From Bacillus sp. SD088 (GTDB lineage Bacteria; Bacillota; Bacilli; Bacillales; Bacillaceae_C), in assembly GCF_017355205.1 (NCBI RefSeq), contig NZ_JADIJK010000014.1, positions 62,001 to 126,000 of the forward strand: a DNA stretch of 64,000 nt, read 5' to 3'. A program made the position numbers and the translations under genes. Of this stretch, positions 11,401-20,526 are shown one piece after another. Under the pieces are notes generated by a model. It was given only the letters and a program-made list of their open reading frames with translations, was not told the origin of the DNA and made no database searches. Every line of letters begins with the position of its first letter. Position 1 is the first letter of the stretch.

Positions 11401-12903
11401 TTATTGTTCTAATTTAGCATATTCTGCGGCATACTCTTTGCCCATTTTGTCTCCACCGCTAGCTCTCCATTTTTCTATTTCTTTTTTCCAACCATCTTCA
11501 TCCAATTGCCCCATAATAAACTTTATATTTGCATCAGAAATGGTCGTATTTAATTGTGGTCCTTTATCGGCTTGTGTGTCTGAAATTAATCTAGTTGCAG
11601 GATTATGAATAGCAAAAGATTCATTTTCAATCGGAAGTTCTATTTCTACCTTCTCTAGCGCCGAAATATCACCTTCTAGCGCATTCGTTTCCGCTGGTAC
11701 AATTCCAAGTGGTAATGTGTAAGGAAGAATGACATCATTATGAAGGTCTGCTCCCTCATTTAAAACAGGCTTCTCATCAACCAAGTCATAATGCTTTCCT
11801 TCAATTCCCCATTTAAATAATGTATGCATCGGCTCTTCCTGAAGTTTTTCAAAAAAGGCTAAAACTTGAAGTAATTCCTCTTCTGTTTTTATAGCTGACT
11901 TTGGAAAAACAAATATCCCATTATGTCCTCCTCCTGCAGGAACCCTCTTTCCGTGAGGCCCCTCAAGTAAACTGAATGCTGCCAATTCTACATTTGGGTC
12001 ATGTTCTCTAATTCGATTATACATACGTACAATCGAATTACTCGTATCAGGCCAAACTCCAGCTTTTCCCAGTGAAAAGGCTTCTTCCCATTGAGAACGC
12101 TCAATAACAGCAAAATCTTCTGTAATTAATCCATCGTCATATAACTTTTTAAAGAATTTCAACCCATCCAAATATTCTGGGGTAGATGTTGTATGAATAA
12201 ACTCTCCATCTTTCTCTTCCCAACCATTTGGTGCACCAAATAGAGGAGCAAACCGATTAATCAATCCTTCCTTTTCCACAGTCATACCGTACGTATCATC
12301 CTTCCCATTCTGATCAGGATCATTATAGGTAAAGGCATGGAGCATTTCGTAAAACTCTTCAATCGTTTGTGGTTCCTTCATTCCCAAGTTATCCAACCAG
12401 TCCTTTCGGTAGGTATAAATATCACGGGCTAAGGGTCGCATCCGCGGAAGCCCATAGGTTTTTCCATCGGTGGAAATATTTTCGAAAATAATCGGATTAA
12501 TGCTTGATAAGTTTGGAAATTTATCTAAGTAAGGACCAATTTCCCAAAACAGATCGCCCCTAAACGCATTAATCATATATGGCTCTCTGAACTGATTCAT
12601 ACCGATGACCATAGGCATATCTCCTGAAGCAATAACAGCCGGTAACTTTTCTGAAAAGGTTGCACCTGGAGCAGCTTGGATATCCAATTTTGTATTTGTA
12701 TATTCCTCTATCGCTTTTTCAACATCATTTCCTTTTTGCGGAAATTCGATGCCATCGAAATGCATCATAATACTTATTTCTAATTCTCCATCCTGGTTAG
12801 AACTAGGTTTTTCACTAGCCACTTGCTCTTTCCCACTACAACTTACTAAAAAAATTACAGGTAACACCAACCCAATCATAAAAACAAATAATTTCTTCAA
12901 CAT
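11401..12903 (-). CDS. Lipoprotein sugar-binding protein, LplA-like
   Basis: A 500-residue extracellular solute-binding protein of the large LplA type. The signal peptide ends in the lipobox LVSC with lipid cysteine Cys22, followed by a Gly/Lys/Ser-rich linker. A loop of the form DPDQNGKDDTYG looks like the calcium-binding loop seen in alginate-type binding proteins. Such proteins deliver oligosaccharides to LplB/LplC permeases on the outer face of the membrane. It lies between the LplC-type permease and the AraC regulator. The substrate cannot be read from the sequence. Confidence 0.93.
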   Translation of the reverse strand: MLKKLFVFMIGLVLPVIFLVSCSGKEQVASEKPSSNQDGELEISIMMHFDGIEFPQKGNDVEKAIEEYTNTKLDIQAAPGATFSEKLPAVIASGDMPMVIGMNQFREPYMINAFRGDLFWEIGPYLDKFPNLSSINPIIFENISTDGKTYGLPRMRPLARDIYTYRKDWLDNLGMKEPQTIEEFYEMLHAFTYNDPDQNGKDDTYGMTVEKEGLINRFAPLFGAPNGWEEKDGEFIHTTSTPEYLDGLKFFKKLYDDGLITEDFAVIERSQWEEAFSLGKAGVWPDTSNSIVRMYNRIREHDPNVELAAFSLLEGPHGKRVPAGGGHNGIFVFPKSAIKTEEELLQVLAFFEKLQEEPMHTLFKWGIEGKHYDLVDEKPVLNEGADLHNDVILPYTLPLGIVPAETNALEGDISALEKVEIELPIENESFAIHNPATRLISDTQADKGPQLNTTISDANIKFIMGQLDEDGWKKEIEKWRASGGDKMGKEYAAEYAKLEQ

Positions 12904-12987
12904 GGCTCTTTCTCCTCCTTTTTTCAGACAAAATTGATTTATTCCCGTGTTAACTGTCTGTTACAGCCTGTTGATTAAAGTTTCACT

Positions 12988-13845
12988 TTATCCTTTAACA
13001 GATCCAAGTAATACCCCTTTTGCAAAGTGTTTTTGTAAGAAAGGATATACTAACAGGATAGGGACGGTGGAAATCACAATAACTGCCATCTTAATTCCTT
13101 CCGAAAAAACAACTGCATCATCTGCAATTTCAGAAGAGTCTCCAATTGAACCTTGAGCTAAGATCACAACTTGTCGAAGTAATACTTGCACCGGCCATTT
13201 TAATGGATTATTAATATATAAAACAGCATTGAAATACTGATTCCATAATCCAACTGAGTAAAAAAGACCAAAAGCAGCCATTGCCGGCAATGATAGAGGG
13301 ATGACGATTCTAAATAAAATACCCACTTCATGACATCCATCCATTCTCGCCGATTCCTTCAATTCTTCCGGTATCCCTTGAAAAAAGTTTTTCATAATTA
13401 TAAGGTAAAAAGCACTAATAGCATTAGGAATCATTAATGCCCATAATGAATCTATTAGTCCCGTCCCTTTGACGATAAAATACGTAGGGATCATCCCCCC
13501 ATTAAATAACATTGTGAAGATTACTAGCAGCAAAATGATCCGCCTACCCGCAATATGAGTATGTGCTAAAGCATAGGCCATTAACGAAGTAAAAAATAAG
13601 TTAATAAATGTTCCTAAAATGGTGATATAAACCGAGACGCCCATACTTCTGGCAAATGTTTCAGTTGAAAAAATATAACGGTATGCATCTAAAGAAAAAC
13701 CCGTTGGAATAATCGATGATGAATTGGAAAAGGATGTCATTACAACATATAAAAACGGAAGAACAGTTACTAAGGCAATAATAAATAAAATCAGGTGGTT
13801 AAATACATCGAATATTCTACTTCCAATCGTTTTATCCTGAATCAA
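12988..13845 (-). CDS. Carbohydrate ABC transporter permease, LplC-like
   Basis: A 285-residue inner-membrane permease with six predicted helices. The EAA coupling loop is EELKESARMDGCHEVGI, which docks to the ATPase subunit. The start is TTG at 13845 with GGAGG 8 bases upstream. It partners with the LplB-type permease and the binding protein. No ATPase gene is nearby, which is usual for this family because a shared MsmX-type ATPase encoded elsewhere energises several systems. A B-type repeat separates it from the upstream LplB gene. Confidence 0.93.
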   Translation of the reverse strand: MIQDKTIGSRIFDVFNHLILFIIALVTVLPFLYVVMTSFSNSSSIIPTGFSLDAYRYIFSTETFARSMGVSVYITILGTFINLFFTSLMAYALAHTHIAGRRIILLLVIFTMLFNGGMIPTYFIVKGTGLIDSLWALMIPNAISAFYLIIMKNFFQGIPEELKESARMDGCHEVGILFRIVIPLSLPAMAAFGLFYSVGLWNQYFNAVLYINNPLKWPVQVLLRQVVILAQGSIGDSSEIADDAVVFSEGIKMAVIVISTVPILLVYPFLQKHFAKGVLLGSVKG

Positions 13846-13883
13846 GTGTTATTCCTCCCTCCCGCTTTTTTGCTAATAGAGGA

Positions 13884-14030
13884 TGTTCAAAAAGTCCGGT
13901 AAAAATGACACTGCGAATTTCTTCGTTGGCTTGTTTCTGCGCTGCTCATGTATTTAAAAGCATACATTCCTCTGCTCGAAACTGCGCCGCCTCGAACTTC
14001 TTGGTCCTTTTTATCTTCCTTTTTGAGCAC
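13884..14030 (+). repeat. B-type inverted-repeat element between lplB- and lplC-like genes
   Basis: It begins TGTTCAAAAAGTCCGGTAAA and ends GTCCTTTTTATC followed by CCTTTTTGAGCAC, so the ends are inverted repeats. The body (GAATTTCTTCGTTGGCTTG) is nearly identical to the copy at 20124-20331. It fills almost the whole 188-base gap inside what should be one operon. Confidence 0.85.
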
Positions 14031-14033
14031 GCA

Positions 14034-14999
14034 CTAATAAATCCCCTCTTCACCAAATTTCTTTGCCAATGAATTGGCTCCTATAACTAATATAAAACCT
14101 ACAATCGATTTAAATAGACCGACTGCTGCACTGTAGCTAAATTGCCCTTGTCTGATCCCAACTTGATATACGTAAGTATCAAAGACTTCTCCAACTTCAC
14201 GGTTCATTGCATTTAACATAAGAAAGATTTGTTCAAAGCCCAAATCCAAGAAATTCCCAAGACGGAGAATAAGCAAGATCACTATGACACTACGGATAGA
14301 AGGTAAGGTAATATGCCATAATAGTCGCCACCGATTAGCACCGTCAATCCGCGCAGCCTCATATAGTTGTGAATTCACACCCGCTAAAGCTGCAAGAAAG
14401 ATAATTGTTCCCCATCCAGCATCCTTCCAAATCATTTGAATGATGATAAGCGGACGAAACCAATCCTGACTCATTAAAAACGGGATTTTATCGCCTCCCA
14501 CCCAAGAGATAAGTTCATTTATGATTCCACCTTCTGTAGTTAATAAAATATAGCTGATCCCAACAACAACAACCCATGATAGAAAATGGGGAACATAAAC
14601 CATGGTTTGAACAAAACGTTTGAACATTTCTTTTCTAACTTCATTCAATAAAAGGGCAATAATAATGGTGATAGGGAAGAAAATCATTAAGTCTAGAAAC
14701 GCAATATATAGGGTATTTCTAAACAACATCCAAAACTCAGGTTCACTAAAAAACCTTTCAAAATGTTTGAATCCTACCCACTGGCTATTCCATATACCTA
14801 GGTGGGGCTGGTAGTTCTGAAAAGACATTAAAACTCCCCACATTGGCAGATATTTATAAACAAGAAAATAGACAAGACCTGGTAATAAAAATAAATAAAG
14901 CCATCGATCTTTCCACAAACGTATTGTAAGCGGTTTCCCTTTTGGTGATAAAAATCTCTGCTGAGTAGTCTCAGCTAGCGGCGTTGCTTTAGAACTCAT
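14034..14999 (-). CDS. Carbohydrate ABC transporter permease, LplB-like
   Basis: A 321-residue permease with a cytoplasmic N-terminus, six helices and the EAA loop QLYEAARIDGANRWRLLWHI. The N-terminal block FLLPGLVYFLVYKYLPMWGV is characteristic of LplB/YtcP-neighbour permeases. AAAAGGAGG lies 7-8 bases before the ATG. It is the first gene of the sugar-uptake cluster and is followed by lplC-like, the binding protein and the regulator. Confidence 0.93.
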   Translation of the reverse strand: MSSKATPLAETTQQRFLSPKGKPLTIRLWKDRWLYLFLLPGLVYFLVYKYLPMWGVLMSFQNYQPHLGIWNSQWVGFKHFERFFSEPEFWMLFRNTLYIAFLDLMIFFPITIIIALLLNEVRKEMFKRFVQTMVYVPHFLSWVVVVGISYILLTTEGGIINELISWVGGDKIPFLMSQDWFRPLIIIQMIWKDAGWGTIIFLAALAGVNSQLYEAARIDGANRWRLLWHITLPSIRSVIVILLILRLGNFLDLGFEQIFLMLNAMNREVGEVFDTYVYQVGIRQGQFSYSAAVGLFKSIVGFILVIGANSLAKKFGEEGIY

Positions 15000-15286
15000 A
15001 GATAAACCTCCTTTTCTTGTCTGATTTTCAATTTACCAAAAATTCCTCTCCCAATAAGATCATTGCCTATATATAAATTAACAAAGCCGCTAATTACAGT
15101 CTACATCCATCTTATTACCTTATTTACAGAATCTTTATGAGGCATACAAGCCATACATTGCATTTATAAATCCGAAAAATAAACATACATCTCTTAACCT
15201 TAACTATCCATTTCATGATCTATAGAAGGCTGTGAGCGGCCGCTATGTGCCACTCCTATTTCTCCTAAAACCCAAAAAGAAAATAA
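15000..15286. other. Upstream region of the sugar-uptake cluster
   Basis: This AT-rich, non-coding stretch holds the leader of the lplB-like gene. I see no strong sigma-A promoter. TTGTTA with a TGATCT-like hexamer 16 bases further on is the best weak candidate. A CRE-like operator was not recognisable. There is no repeat copy here. Confidence 0.4.
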
Positions 15287-15341
15287 GACCGAAACAAAAG
15301 AAACATAAATCGAAAATAATTTATGTTTCTTCGTTTCGGTC
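15287..15341. terminator. Long hairpin after tcdA
   Basis: GACCGAAAC at 15287 pairs with GTTTCGGTC at 15333, and the stem continues through AAGAAACATAAAT with one mismatch region. T-rich sequence follows on both strands, so it can end tcdA transcription and probably shields the sugar cluster as well. Confidence 0.65.
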
Positions 15342-15364
15342 CATAAAAAAACTCATTTGTTCAA

Positions 15365-16132
15365 CTATTTACGATCCTTTATTCGTTCGATTGTAATATC
15401 TTTAATAATTTCCCTTACGACATAACTAGCCGCAATTAAACCTGCTGTTGAAGGAACGAAGGCATTGGAAGAAGGAGGCGTTTGCGCTTTTCGAATATCC
15501 GATTCGTCATTCCCCACGGTCTTTCGAACATCTTCCTTGATCACAATCGGGCTCTCATCCGAAAAAACAACCGGGATTCCCTTTCCGATCCCTTCCTTTT
15601 TCAACCTCGTCCGAATGACTTTTGCAATCGGATCCGTATGGGTCTTCGAGATATCACTTATCTTCAATCGTGTAGGGTCCATCTTGTTTGCTGCACCCAT
15701 GGAGGAGATTATCGGAATTTTCCGCTCTAAACATTCCTTCATTAATAAAATTTTGTAACTAATTGTATCTGAGGCATCTACTACAAAATCAGGTTGTTGT
15801 TCAAAAAACAGGTCTGAGGTTTCTTCTGTATAAAACATTTTCAAGGAAACCACTCTACATTCGGGATTAATATCTTGAATCCTTTTCTCCATTAAATCAA
15901 CTTTCGGTTGACCGACAGTTGATAATAACGCAATCAATTGTCGATTGACATTGGTTATATCTACATCATCTTTATCAACCAAAACCAGTTTTCCAACTCC
16001 AGATCGAGCTAAAGCTTCTGCTGCAAAAGTACCTACCCCACCTACCCCTAGAACAGCTACTGTACTGTTCTTCAGTCGGTCAAGCCCTTCTTGTCCAATC
16101 GCTAATTCATTGCGCGAAAATTGGTGTAACAT
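15365..16132 (-). CDS. tcdA: tRNA threonylcarbamoyladenosine dehydratase TcdA
   Basis: A 255-residue E1-like (ThiF/MoeB fold) enzyme that cyclises t6A37 of tRNA to ct6A using ATP. The nucleotide loop is GVGGVG at residues 29-34, with NVNRQ and FVVDASDTISYK following. SSNAFVPSTAGL at the C-terminus is typical of B. subtilis YrvM. I chose the ATG at 16132 with GGAG 8 bases upstream; the TTG three codons earlier sits directly against the ribosome-binding site. The neighbour upstream is the 6S RNA gene, as in B. subtilis. Confidence 0.95.
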   Translation of the reverse strand: MLHQFSRNELAIGQEGLDRLKNSTVAVLGVGGVGTFAAEALARSGVGKLVLVDKDDVDITNVNRQLIALLSTVGQPKVDLMEKRIQDINPECRVVSLKMFYTEETSDLFFEQQPDFVVDASDTISYKILLMKECLERKIPIISSMGAANKMDPTRLKISDISKTHTDPIAKVIRTRLKKEGIGKGIPVVFSDESPIVIKEDVRKTVGNDESDIRKAQTPPSSNAFVPSTAGLIAASYVVREIIKDITIERIKDRK

Positions 16133-16258
16133 CTTGTTCAACTCCGTATAATCAGTTTACTTTCAAAAAATATAATATCTTCTCGTAGATTTCACTGCTA
16201 GATAAAATAACGAGATCGTGTGAAACCATCGCAAGCTAAAAAAGTTCATTTTACACAG

Positions 16259-16292
16259 TAAAAAAACAACCAACATTTCCCCAGCTGGTTGT
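16259..16292 (-). terminator. Terminator of the 6S RNA gene
   Basis: ACAACCA pairs with TGGTTGT around a 13-base loop, and seven T residues follow on the minus strand. It lies about 16 bases after the predicted mature 3' end of the 6S RNA. Confidence 0.85.
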
Positions 16293-16307
16293 ATCATTGA
16301 AAAAAAT

Positions 16308-16505
16308 GGATAAATCCCGATTATGCCGTCTTTTTAACCTTTGTTTTGAACCCGCTCTAGGCAGGTGGGTGTCCTGCTACAAACCTCATATGTCCTCTCA
16401 AGCGGAGGCTTATACTCGAAAGGTAGACAAACAGACTCCCGTAATTATAACTTGTCGGTCAAAACGATAAGGCATTAGGACGAACACATCAGGATTTATC
16501 CTGTT
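16308..16505 (-). ncRNA. ssrS: 6S RNA (BsrA type)
   Basis: 6S RNA binds sigma-A RNA polymerase as a promoter mimic. The minus-strand transcript starts near GGATAAATCCTGATGTG and ends GGGATTTATCC, so the two ends pair. The arms contain AAGCCTCCGCTTGAGAGGAC and CCTGCCTAGAGCGGGTTCAA, which match my recollection of B. subtilis BsrA. The central part has the purine/pyrimidine bulge arrangement expected. It lies between aspS and tcdA, the same place as bsrA, and has its own promoter and terminator. A covariance-model search would settle exact ends. Confidence 0.88.
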
Positions 16506-16511
16506 AATAAA

Positions 16512-16540
16512 ATATTATCACAGGTTATTTATTTTTTCAA
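16512..16540 (-). promoter_or_regulatory. Sigma-A promoter of 6S RNA
   Basis: On the minus strand, TTGAAA (16535-16540) and TAATAT (16512-16517) are separated by exactly 17 bases. Transcription would begin at about 16505, at the start of the 6S RNA. Confidence 0.8.
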
Positions 16541-16604
16541 ATGGAGCGAAATGGGGATTTCTCCCTGTTTTTAATAAGAGAATATAGATTTTGGCTAATG
16601 CCTT

Positions 16605-16868
16605 ATTTAGCTCCAGCGCCCAACGACTAGCAAACTTTCAGTACCTTACTACGATAAGTCAACAGCGATTCCCCGACAGGCTCATCGGGTTTCCTTTATC
16701 TTTGGCCAACTGGATGTTGATTAGAACGGCGTTGCGATGTACAGGATGTACGAGTGCGGACGAAGCGACAGGACGTCGCGGTTTGAGTCTGCCGCCAGGA
16801 CGGCACGAATTTAGCCGTTCAACCTTATCCTCTAAGTTTATACACCGCTAAACAGGCGCTTGCGCTTT
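16605..16868 (-). repeat. A-type repeat, copy 3, with cassette
   Basis: It is in minus orientation: it starts AAAAGCGCAAGCGCCTG at the right and ends GGCGCTGGAGCTA at the left. It carries the same cassette as copy 2 (GCGACGTCCTGTCGCTTCG, CATCCTGTACATCGC). It fills the space between the 6S promoter and the aspS 3' end, and reaches to a few bases from the aspS stop codon. Confidence 0.75.
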
Positions 16869-16870
16869 TC

Positions 16871-18640
16871 TTAATCCTCTTTCACCAAATGCAAATGTAA
16901 TTCCTGTAACTGTTGTTCACTTACGATGTCTGGCGCCTTCATTAATAGGTCACTCGCACTTGCTGTTTTCGGAAATGCAATCGTGTCACGCAAGCTACCA
17001 CTACCGGAAAGAAGCATGACTAGCCGATCTAAGCCAAGGGCGATTCCACCATGTGGAGGAGTTCCATATTCAAATGCTTCGAGCAGGAAACCAAATTTTT
17101 CTTTCGCTTCCTCTTCTGAAAATCCAAGTGCCTTAAACATTTTTTCTTGGATATCTTTTTCAAAAATTCTCAAAGATCCTCCACCAAGCTCATATCCATT
17201 TAACACAAGGTCGTAAGCCTGTGCTTTTACTTCTGCGGGATTCGTTTCTAGCTTATCAATATCCTCACGAACAGGCATCGTAAAAGGATGATGGGCAGCG
17301 GAATAACGACCTTCCTCCTCGTCGTATTCTAATAATGGCCAATCCACAACCCAAAGAAATTGATACACAGATTCATCAATTAATTTCAGGTCTTTGCCTA
17401 ATTTTAGACGTAAAGCTCCTAAGGCATCTGCAACAACGGAACTCTTATCTGCCACAAATAGAATTAAATCTCCAGATTGAGCGGAGAGCGTTTGGCATAA
17501 TTCAGCTTGCTCTGATTCCGAGAAAAATTTTGCAATCGGCCCTTTCAAAGTGGTTTCTTCGACTTTCATCCAAGCCAATCCTTTTGCTCCATATCTTGCT
17601 GCAAATTCTCCAAGGGCGTCAATATCTTTTCGAGAATAGTGCTGATTGCCATCTTTCACCACAATTGCCTTTACTTGTCCCCCTGATGACACTGCTCCTG
17701 AGAATACTTTAAAGCCGCTATCCTTTACATGTTGAGATACATCATTTAGTTCCATTCCAAAACGAGTATCAGGCTTATCAGAACCGAATCTCGCCATTGC
17801 ATCGTCATACTTTAGAATTGGGAATGGTGTTTCAATCTCAATATTCTTCGTTGCACGCATAATTTTTTTCATCATTGCTTCCATCATGTTTCGAATATCA
17901 TCTTGACTCATAAAACTAGCTTCAATATCCACTTGTGTAAATTCTGGCTGTCGATCTGCTCTCAAATCTTCATCTCTGAAACAACGGGCAATCTGATAAT
18001 ATTTATCAAATCCACTTACCATCAATAATTGTTTAAACAATTGTGGAGACTGAGGCAATGCAAAAAACTCGCCAGCATGTACCCTACTTGGAACTAAATA
18101 ATCTCTTGCTCCTTCAGGTGTGCTCTTTGTTAAAATCGGTGTCTCCATATCTAAGAACCCTTCGTCATCTAGAAAATTACGAATCGTTTTCGTGATATCG
18201 GAACGCATTTTAAATACGGAATACATATCGGGCCGACGCAAATCGAGATAACGGTATTTCAAACGAATTTCCTCAGCGGCATCTGTTCGATCTTCAATCA
18301 TAAATGGTGGCGTTTTGGCTTCGTTCAGCACGGTGATATCAGATACGAGCACTTCAATTGTCCCAGTAGAAATATTCGGATTTATTGTACTATCCTCTCT
18401 CTTCACAACCTGGCCACGTACATCTAGTACGTATTCATTTCTTACTTTTTCTGCTTTTTCCAAAGCTTCTTTTGACATATCAGGGTTAAATACAATTTGT
18501 ACAATTCCTGAACGGTCACGTAAATCAATAAAGATTAGTCCGCCTAAGTCTCTTCGTCTTTGAACCCAGCCTTTTAAAACAACGGACTCTCCAACAGCCG
18601 ATTCTGTTACTTCTCCACAATAATAGGATCTTCCAAACAT
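16871..18640 (-). CDS. aspS: Aspartate-tRNA ligase AspS
   Basis: A 589-residue class II synthetase of the bacterial type. An N-terminal OB fold binds the anticodon ([20 protein letters not shown]), followed by motif 2 ([18 protein letters not shown]), the bacterial GAD insertion (about 300-410) and motif 3 ([14 protein letters not shown]). I chose the ATG at 18640, giving [11 protein letters not shown] as in B. subtilis, with GGGGGG 7 bases upstream. It lies 14 bases after hisS and shares the hisS T-box leader, so both enzymes respond together. Confidence 0.96.
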   Translation of the reverse strand: MFGRSYYCGEVTESAVGESVVLKGWVQRRRDLGGLIFIDLRDRSGIVQIVFNPDMSKEALEKAEKVRNEYVLDVRGQVVKREDSTINPNISTGTIEVLVSDITVLNEAKTPPFMIEDRTDAAEEIRLKYRYLDLRRPDMYSVFKMRSDITKTIRNFLDDEGFLDMETPILTKSTPEGARDYLVPSRVHAGEFFALPQSPQLFKQLLMVSGFDKYYQIARCFRDEDLRADRQPEFTQVDIEASFMSQDDIRNMMEAMMKKIMRATKNIEIETPFPILKYDDAMARFGSDKPDTRFGMELNDVSQHVKDSGFKVFSGAVSSGGQVKAIVVKDGNQHYSRKDIDALGEFAARYGAKGLAWMKVEETTLKGPIAKFFSESEQAELCQTLSAQSGDLILFVADKSSVVADALGALRLKLGKDLKLIDESVYQFLWVVDWPLLEYDEEEGRYSAAHHPFTMPVREDIDKLETNPAEVKAQAYDLVLNGYELGGGSLRIFEKDIQEKMFKALGFSEEEAKEKFGFLLEAFEYGTPPHGGIALGLDRLVMLLSGSGSLRDTIAFPKTASASDLLMKAPDIVSEQQLQELHLHLVKED

Positions 18641-18654
18641 CTCTTTTCCCCCCA

Positions 18655-19917
18655 TCAACTTAACAATTCCTCTTTAAGATGCTCCAAGGCGACTTCTTTT
18701 TGTTCTCCGTTCGCAAGGTTTTTCACTGTTGCTACACCTGAGGATAATTCATCATCCCCAATGATCACGGCATGTTGTGCACCAAGACGCTCTGCAGCTT
18801 TAAACTGTGCTTTTAATTTCCGATTCATATAATCTCGTTCAACAGATAGACCATCACGACGTAAATTTTCCAACAACGCAACCGAATAATCTTTTGCTTT
18901 TTCGCCTAGAGCAATAATATAAGCATTGATTTGTTTGTTTTTTTCCATTGGAATAGCTTCTGCCTCTAAGGCATGAATTAATCGTTCTATACTTAAAGCA
19001 AAACCGATTCCAGGAGTGTCAGGTCCCCCCATTTCTTGTACGAGGCCATTGTATCTGCCACCGCCGCAAAGAGTTGTAATCGCTCCAAACCCTTCCGCTT
19101 CACTCATAATTTCAAAAGCAGTGTGATTATAATAGTCCAAACCTCTTACAAGAGTAGGATCGACAACAAATTCAATGTTCATGCCCTGTAAATAATGTTG
19201 AACTTGCTTGAAATAAGTGTCTGAATCATCGTTTAGAAAATCGAGAATAGATGGAGCTGATGCCATTAACTCATGATCACGATCCTTTTTACAATCCAAA
19301 ATCCGAAGCGGATTTTTTTCTAATCTTTCTTGACAATCTGAGCAAAATTCATCAATGCGTGGTCGGAAGTGTTGAATCAATGCATCTCTGTGAGCCTTTC
19401 TGCTTTCTCGATCACCAAGACTATTTATAACAAGCTTCAATCGTTTAAGGCCTAAGCTACGATAGAATTGCATTGCTAGAGCAAGCACTTCTGCATCTAT
19501 GGCTGGATCCCTACTGCCTAGTGCCTCTACACCAAACTGTACAAATTGTCTGTATCTACCTGACTGTGGGCGTTCGTAGCGAAACATAGGTCCAAGATAA
19601 TAAAGCTTAACAGGTTGATTGGGTAACCCAAACATTTTATTTTCCGTAAAAGAACGCACAATCGCAGCTGTTCCCTCTGGACGTAATGTCAGATCTCTCC
19701 CCCCACGATCCTGAAAGGAATACATTTCTTTTTGAACAATATCAGTCGTATCCCCCACACTTCGTTGGAATAATTCTGTTTGTTCAAAAATGGGTGTTCT
19801 TATTTCTTGATACTGATACAATTGACATACTTTTTTAGCTGTTTCTTCAATCCATTGCCACTTCTCTACTTCTCCTGGCAAAATATCCTGTGTGCCTCTA
19901 GGTATTTGAATCGCCAA
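18655..19917 (-). CDS. hisS: Histidine-tRNA ligase HisS
   Basis: A 420-residue class II synthetase. Motif 2 is [18 protein letters not shown], the histidine-specific block is [14 protein letters not shown], and an anticodon-binding domain ends the chain. AAGGGGG lies upstream of the ATG. It is preceded by a T-box leader whose specifier reads CAC, a histidine codon. It is followed by aspS in one transcript. Confidence 0.96.
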   Translation of the reverse strand: MAIQIPRGTQDILPGEVEKWQWIEETAKKVCQLYQYQEIRTPIFEQTELFQRSVGDTTDIVQKEMYSFQDRGGRDLTLRPEGTAAIVRSFTENKMFGLPNQPVKLYYLGPMFRYERPQSGRYRQFVQFGVEALGSRDPAIDAEVLALAMQFYRSLGLKRLKLVINSLGDRESRKAHRDALIQHFRPRIDEFCSDCQERLEKNPLRILDCKKDRDHELMASAPSILDFLNDDSDTYFKQVQHYLQGMNIEFVVDPTLVRGLDYYNHTAFEIMSEAEGFGAITTLCGGGRYNGLVQEMGGPDTPGIGFALSIERLIHALEAEAIPMEKNKQINAYIIALGEKAKDYSVALLENLRRDGLSVERDYMNRKLKAQFKAAERLGAQHAVIIGDDELSSGVATVKNLANGEQKEVALEHLKEELLS

Positions 19918-19978
19918 TGTTTAATCCCCCTTACATTTTTTCATGACTATATATAGCTAAACGGACATTTTTTCTACA

Positions 19979-20022
19979 AAAAAAACTCCCGTCCCTTGTT
20001 CCGAAAAACAAGGGACGAGAGT
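19979..20022 (-). terminator. Regulated terminator of the hisS T-box
   Basis: GTCCCTTGT pairs with ACAAGGGAC and the flanking CTCTC and GGGAG add to the stem. A run of T follows on the minus strand. It competes with the T-box antiterminator. Confidence 0.9.
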
Positions 20023-20123
20023 TTATTTCCCGCGGTGCCACCCTTTTTAAAGCTATATATTTAACAGCTTTCACTTTAACCGTTATCGCCTGTGTACGTC
20101 CAACTTCTACTATCTTTAAGAGG

Positions 20124-20331
20124 TTGTTCAAAAAGTCCGGTAAAAATGACACTTCGAATTTCTTCGTTGGCTTGTTTCTGCGCTGCTCATGTATCAGGTG
20201 ATAAGGATCTTCCGTTAAAACCGCCCACGTCCTGTGGGCAACACGGAAGTCAGTACATCCTGTACAAGTCCACTGCTTAAAACTGCGCCGCCTTGAACTT
20301 CTTGGTCCTTTTTATCCTCCTTTTTGAACAC
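20124..20331 (+). repeat. B-type element inside the hisS T-box leader
   Basis: The ends are inverted repeats (TGTTCAAAAAGTCCGG and CCTTTTTGAACACA). The first 60 bases are almost the same as the copy at 13884. The middle carries CATCCTGTAC from the shared cassette and an internal hairpin (CCCACGTCCTGTGGG). No clear target duplication is visible; CTTTA occurs close to both sides but not immediately next to the ends. Confidence 0.85.
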
Positions 20332-20482
20332 ACACTTTATGGGTTCGAAGAGGAAGCCTACGGAATGTGCTTCATTAAGAAATATATCAGAGAAATGCTT
20401 TCAACCGAGGCATTTCCTCTCTTTCTGACCATTCTTAATTACTTTTTCCCTCATCAGCTTAATATTGTAATTTGATTATTTT

Positions 20483-20511
20483 ATCATACGAATTTCGTGC
20501 TTCTTTGTCAA
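20483..20511 (-). promoter_or_regulatory. Sigma-A promoter of the hisS leader
   Basis: TTGACA (20506-20511) and TATGAT (20483-20488) on the minus strand are 17 bases apart. Transcription would begin near 20476. The -35 box is only 15 bases beyond the stop codon of the small ORF upstream. Confidence 0.85.
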
Positions 20512-20526
20512 TAGCTTCCAAATATT

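Larger units (their letters stand above)
19977..20476 (-). ncRNA. T-box leader of hisS-aspS, interrupted by a repeat
   Basis: In 5' to 3' order on the minus strand there is a Stem I with terminal loop CCTCGGTTGAAAGC, then GAAG and the specifier CAC (20367-20369) for histidine. A long insertion follows, and then the T-box AGGGTGGCACCGCGG (20030-20044) and a strong terminator stem (CGTCCCTTGT pairing with ACAAGGGACG). Uncharged tRNA-His would pair with CAC and the TGG of the T-box to prevent termination. A 208-base B-type element (20124-20331) lies between Stem I and the antiterminator region, which is unusual. Confidence 0.9.

Noticed and set aside
15236-15246. GCGGCCGC palindrome upstream of the sugar cluster as an operator
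   Set aside because: A single eight-base palindrome without a second copy or promoter context is not enough.
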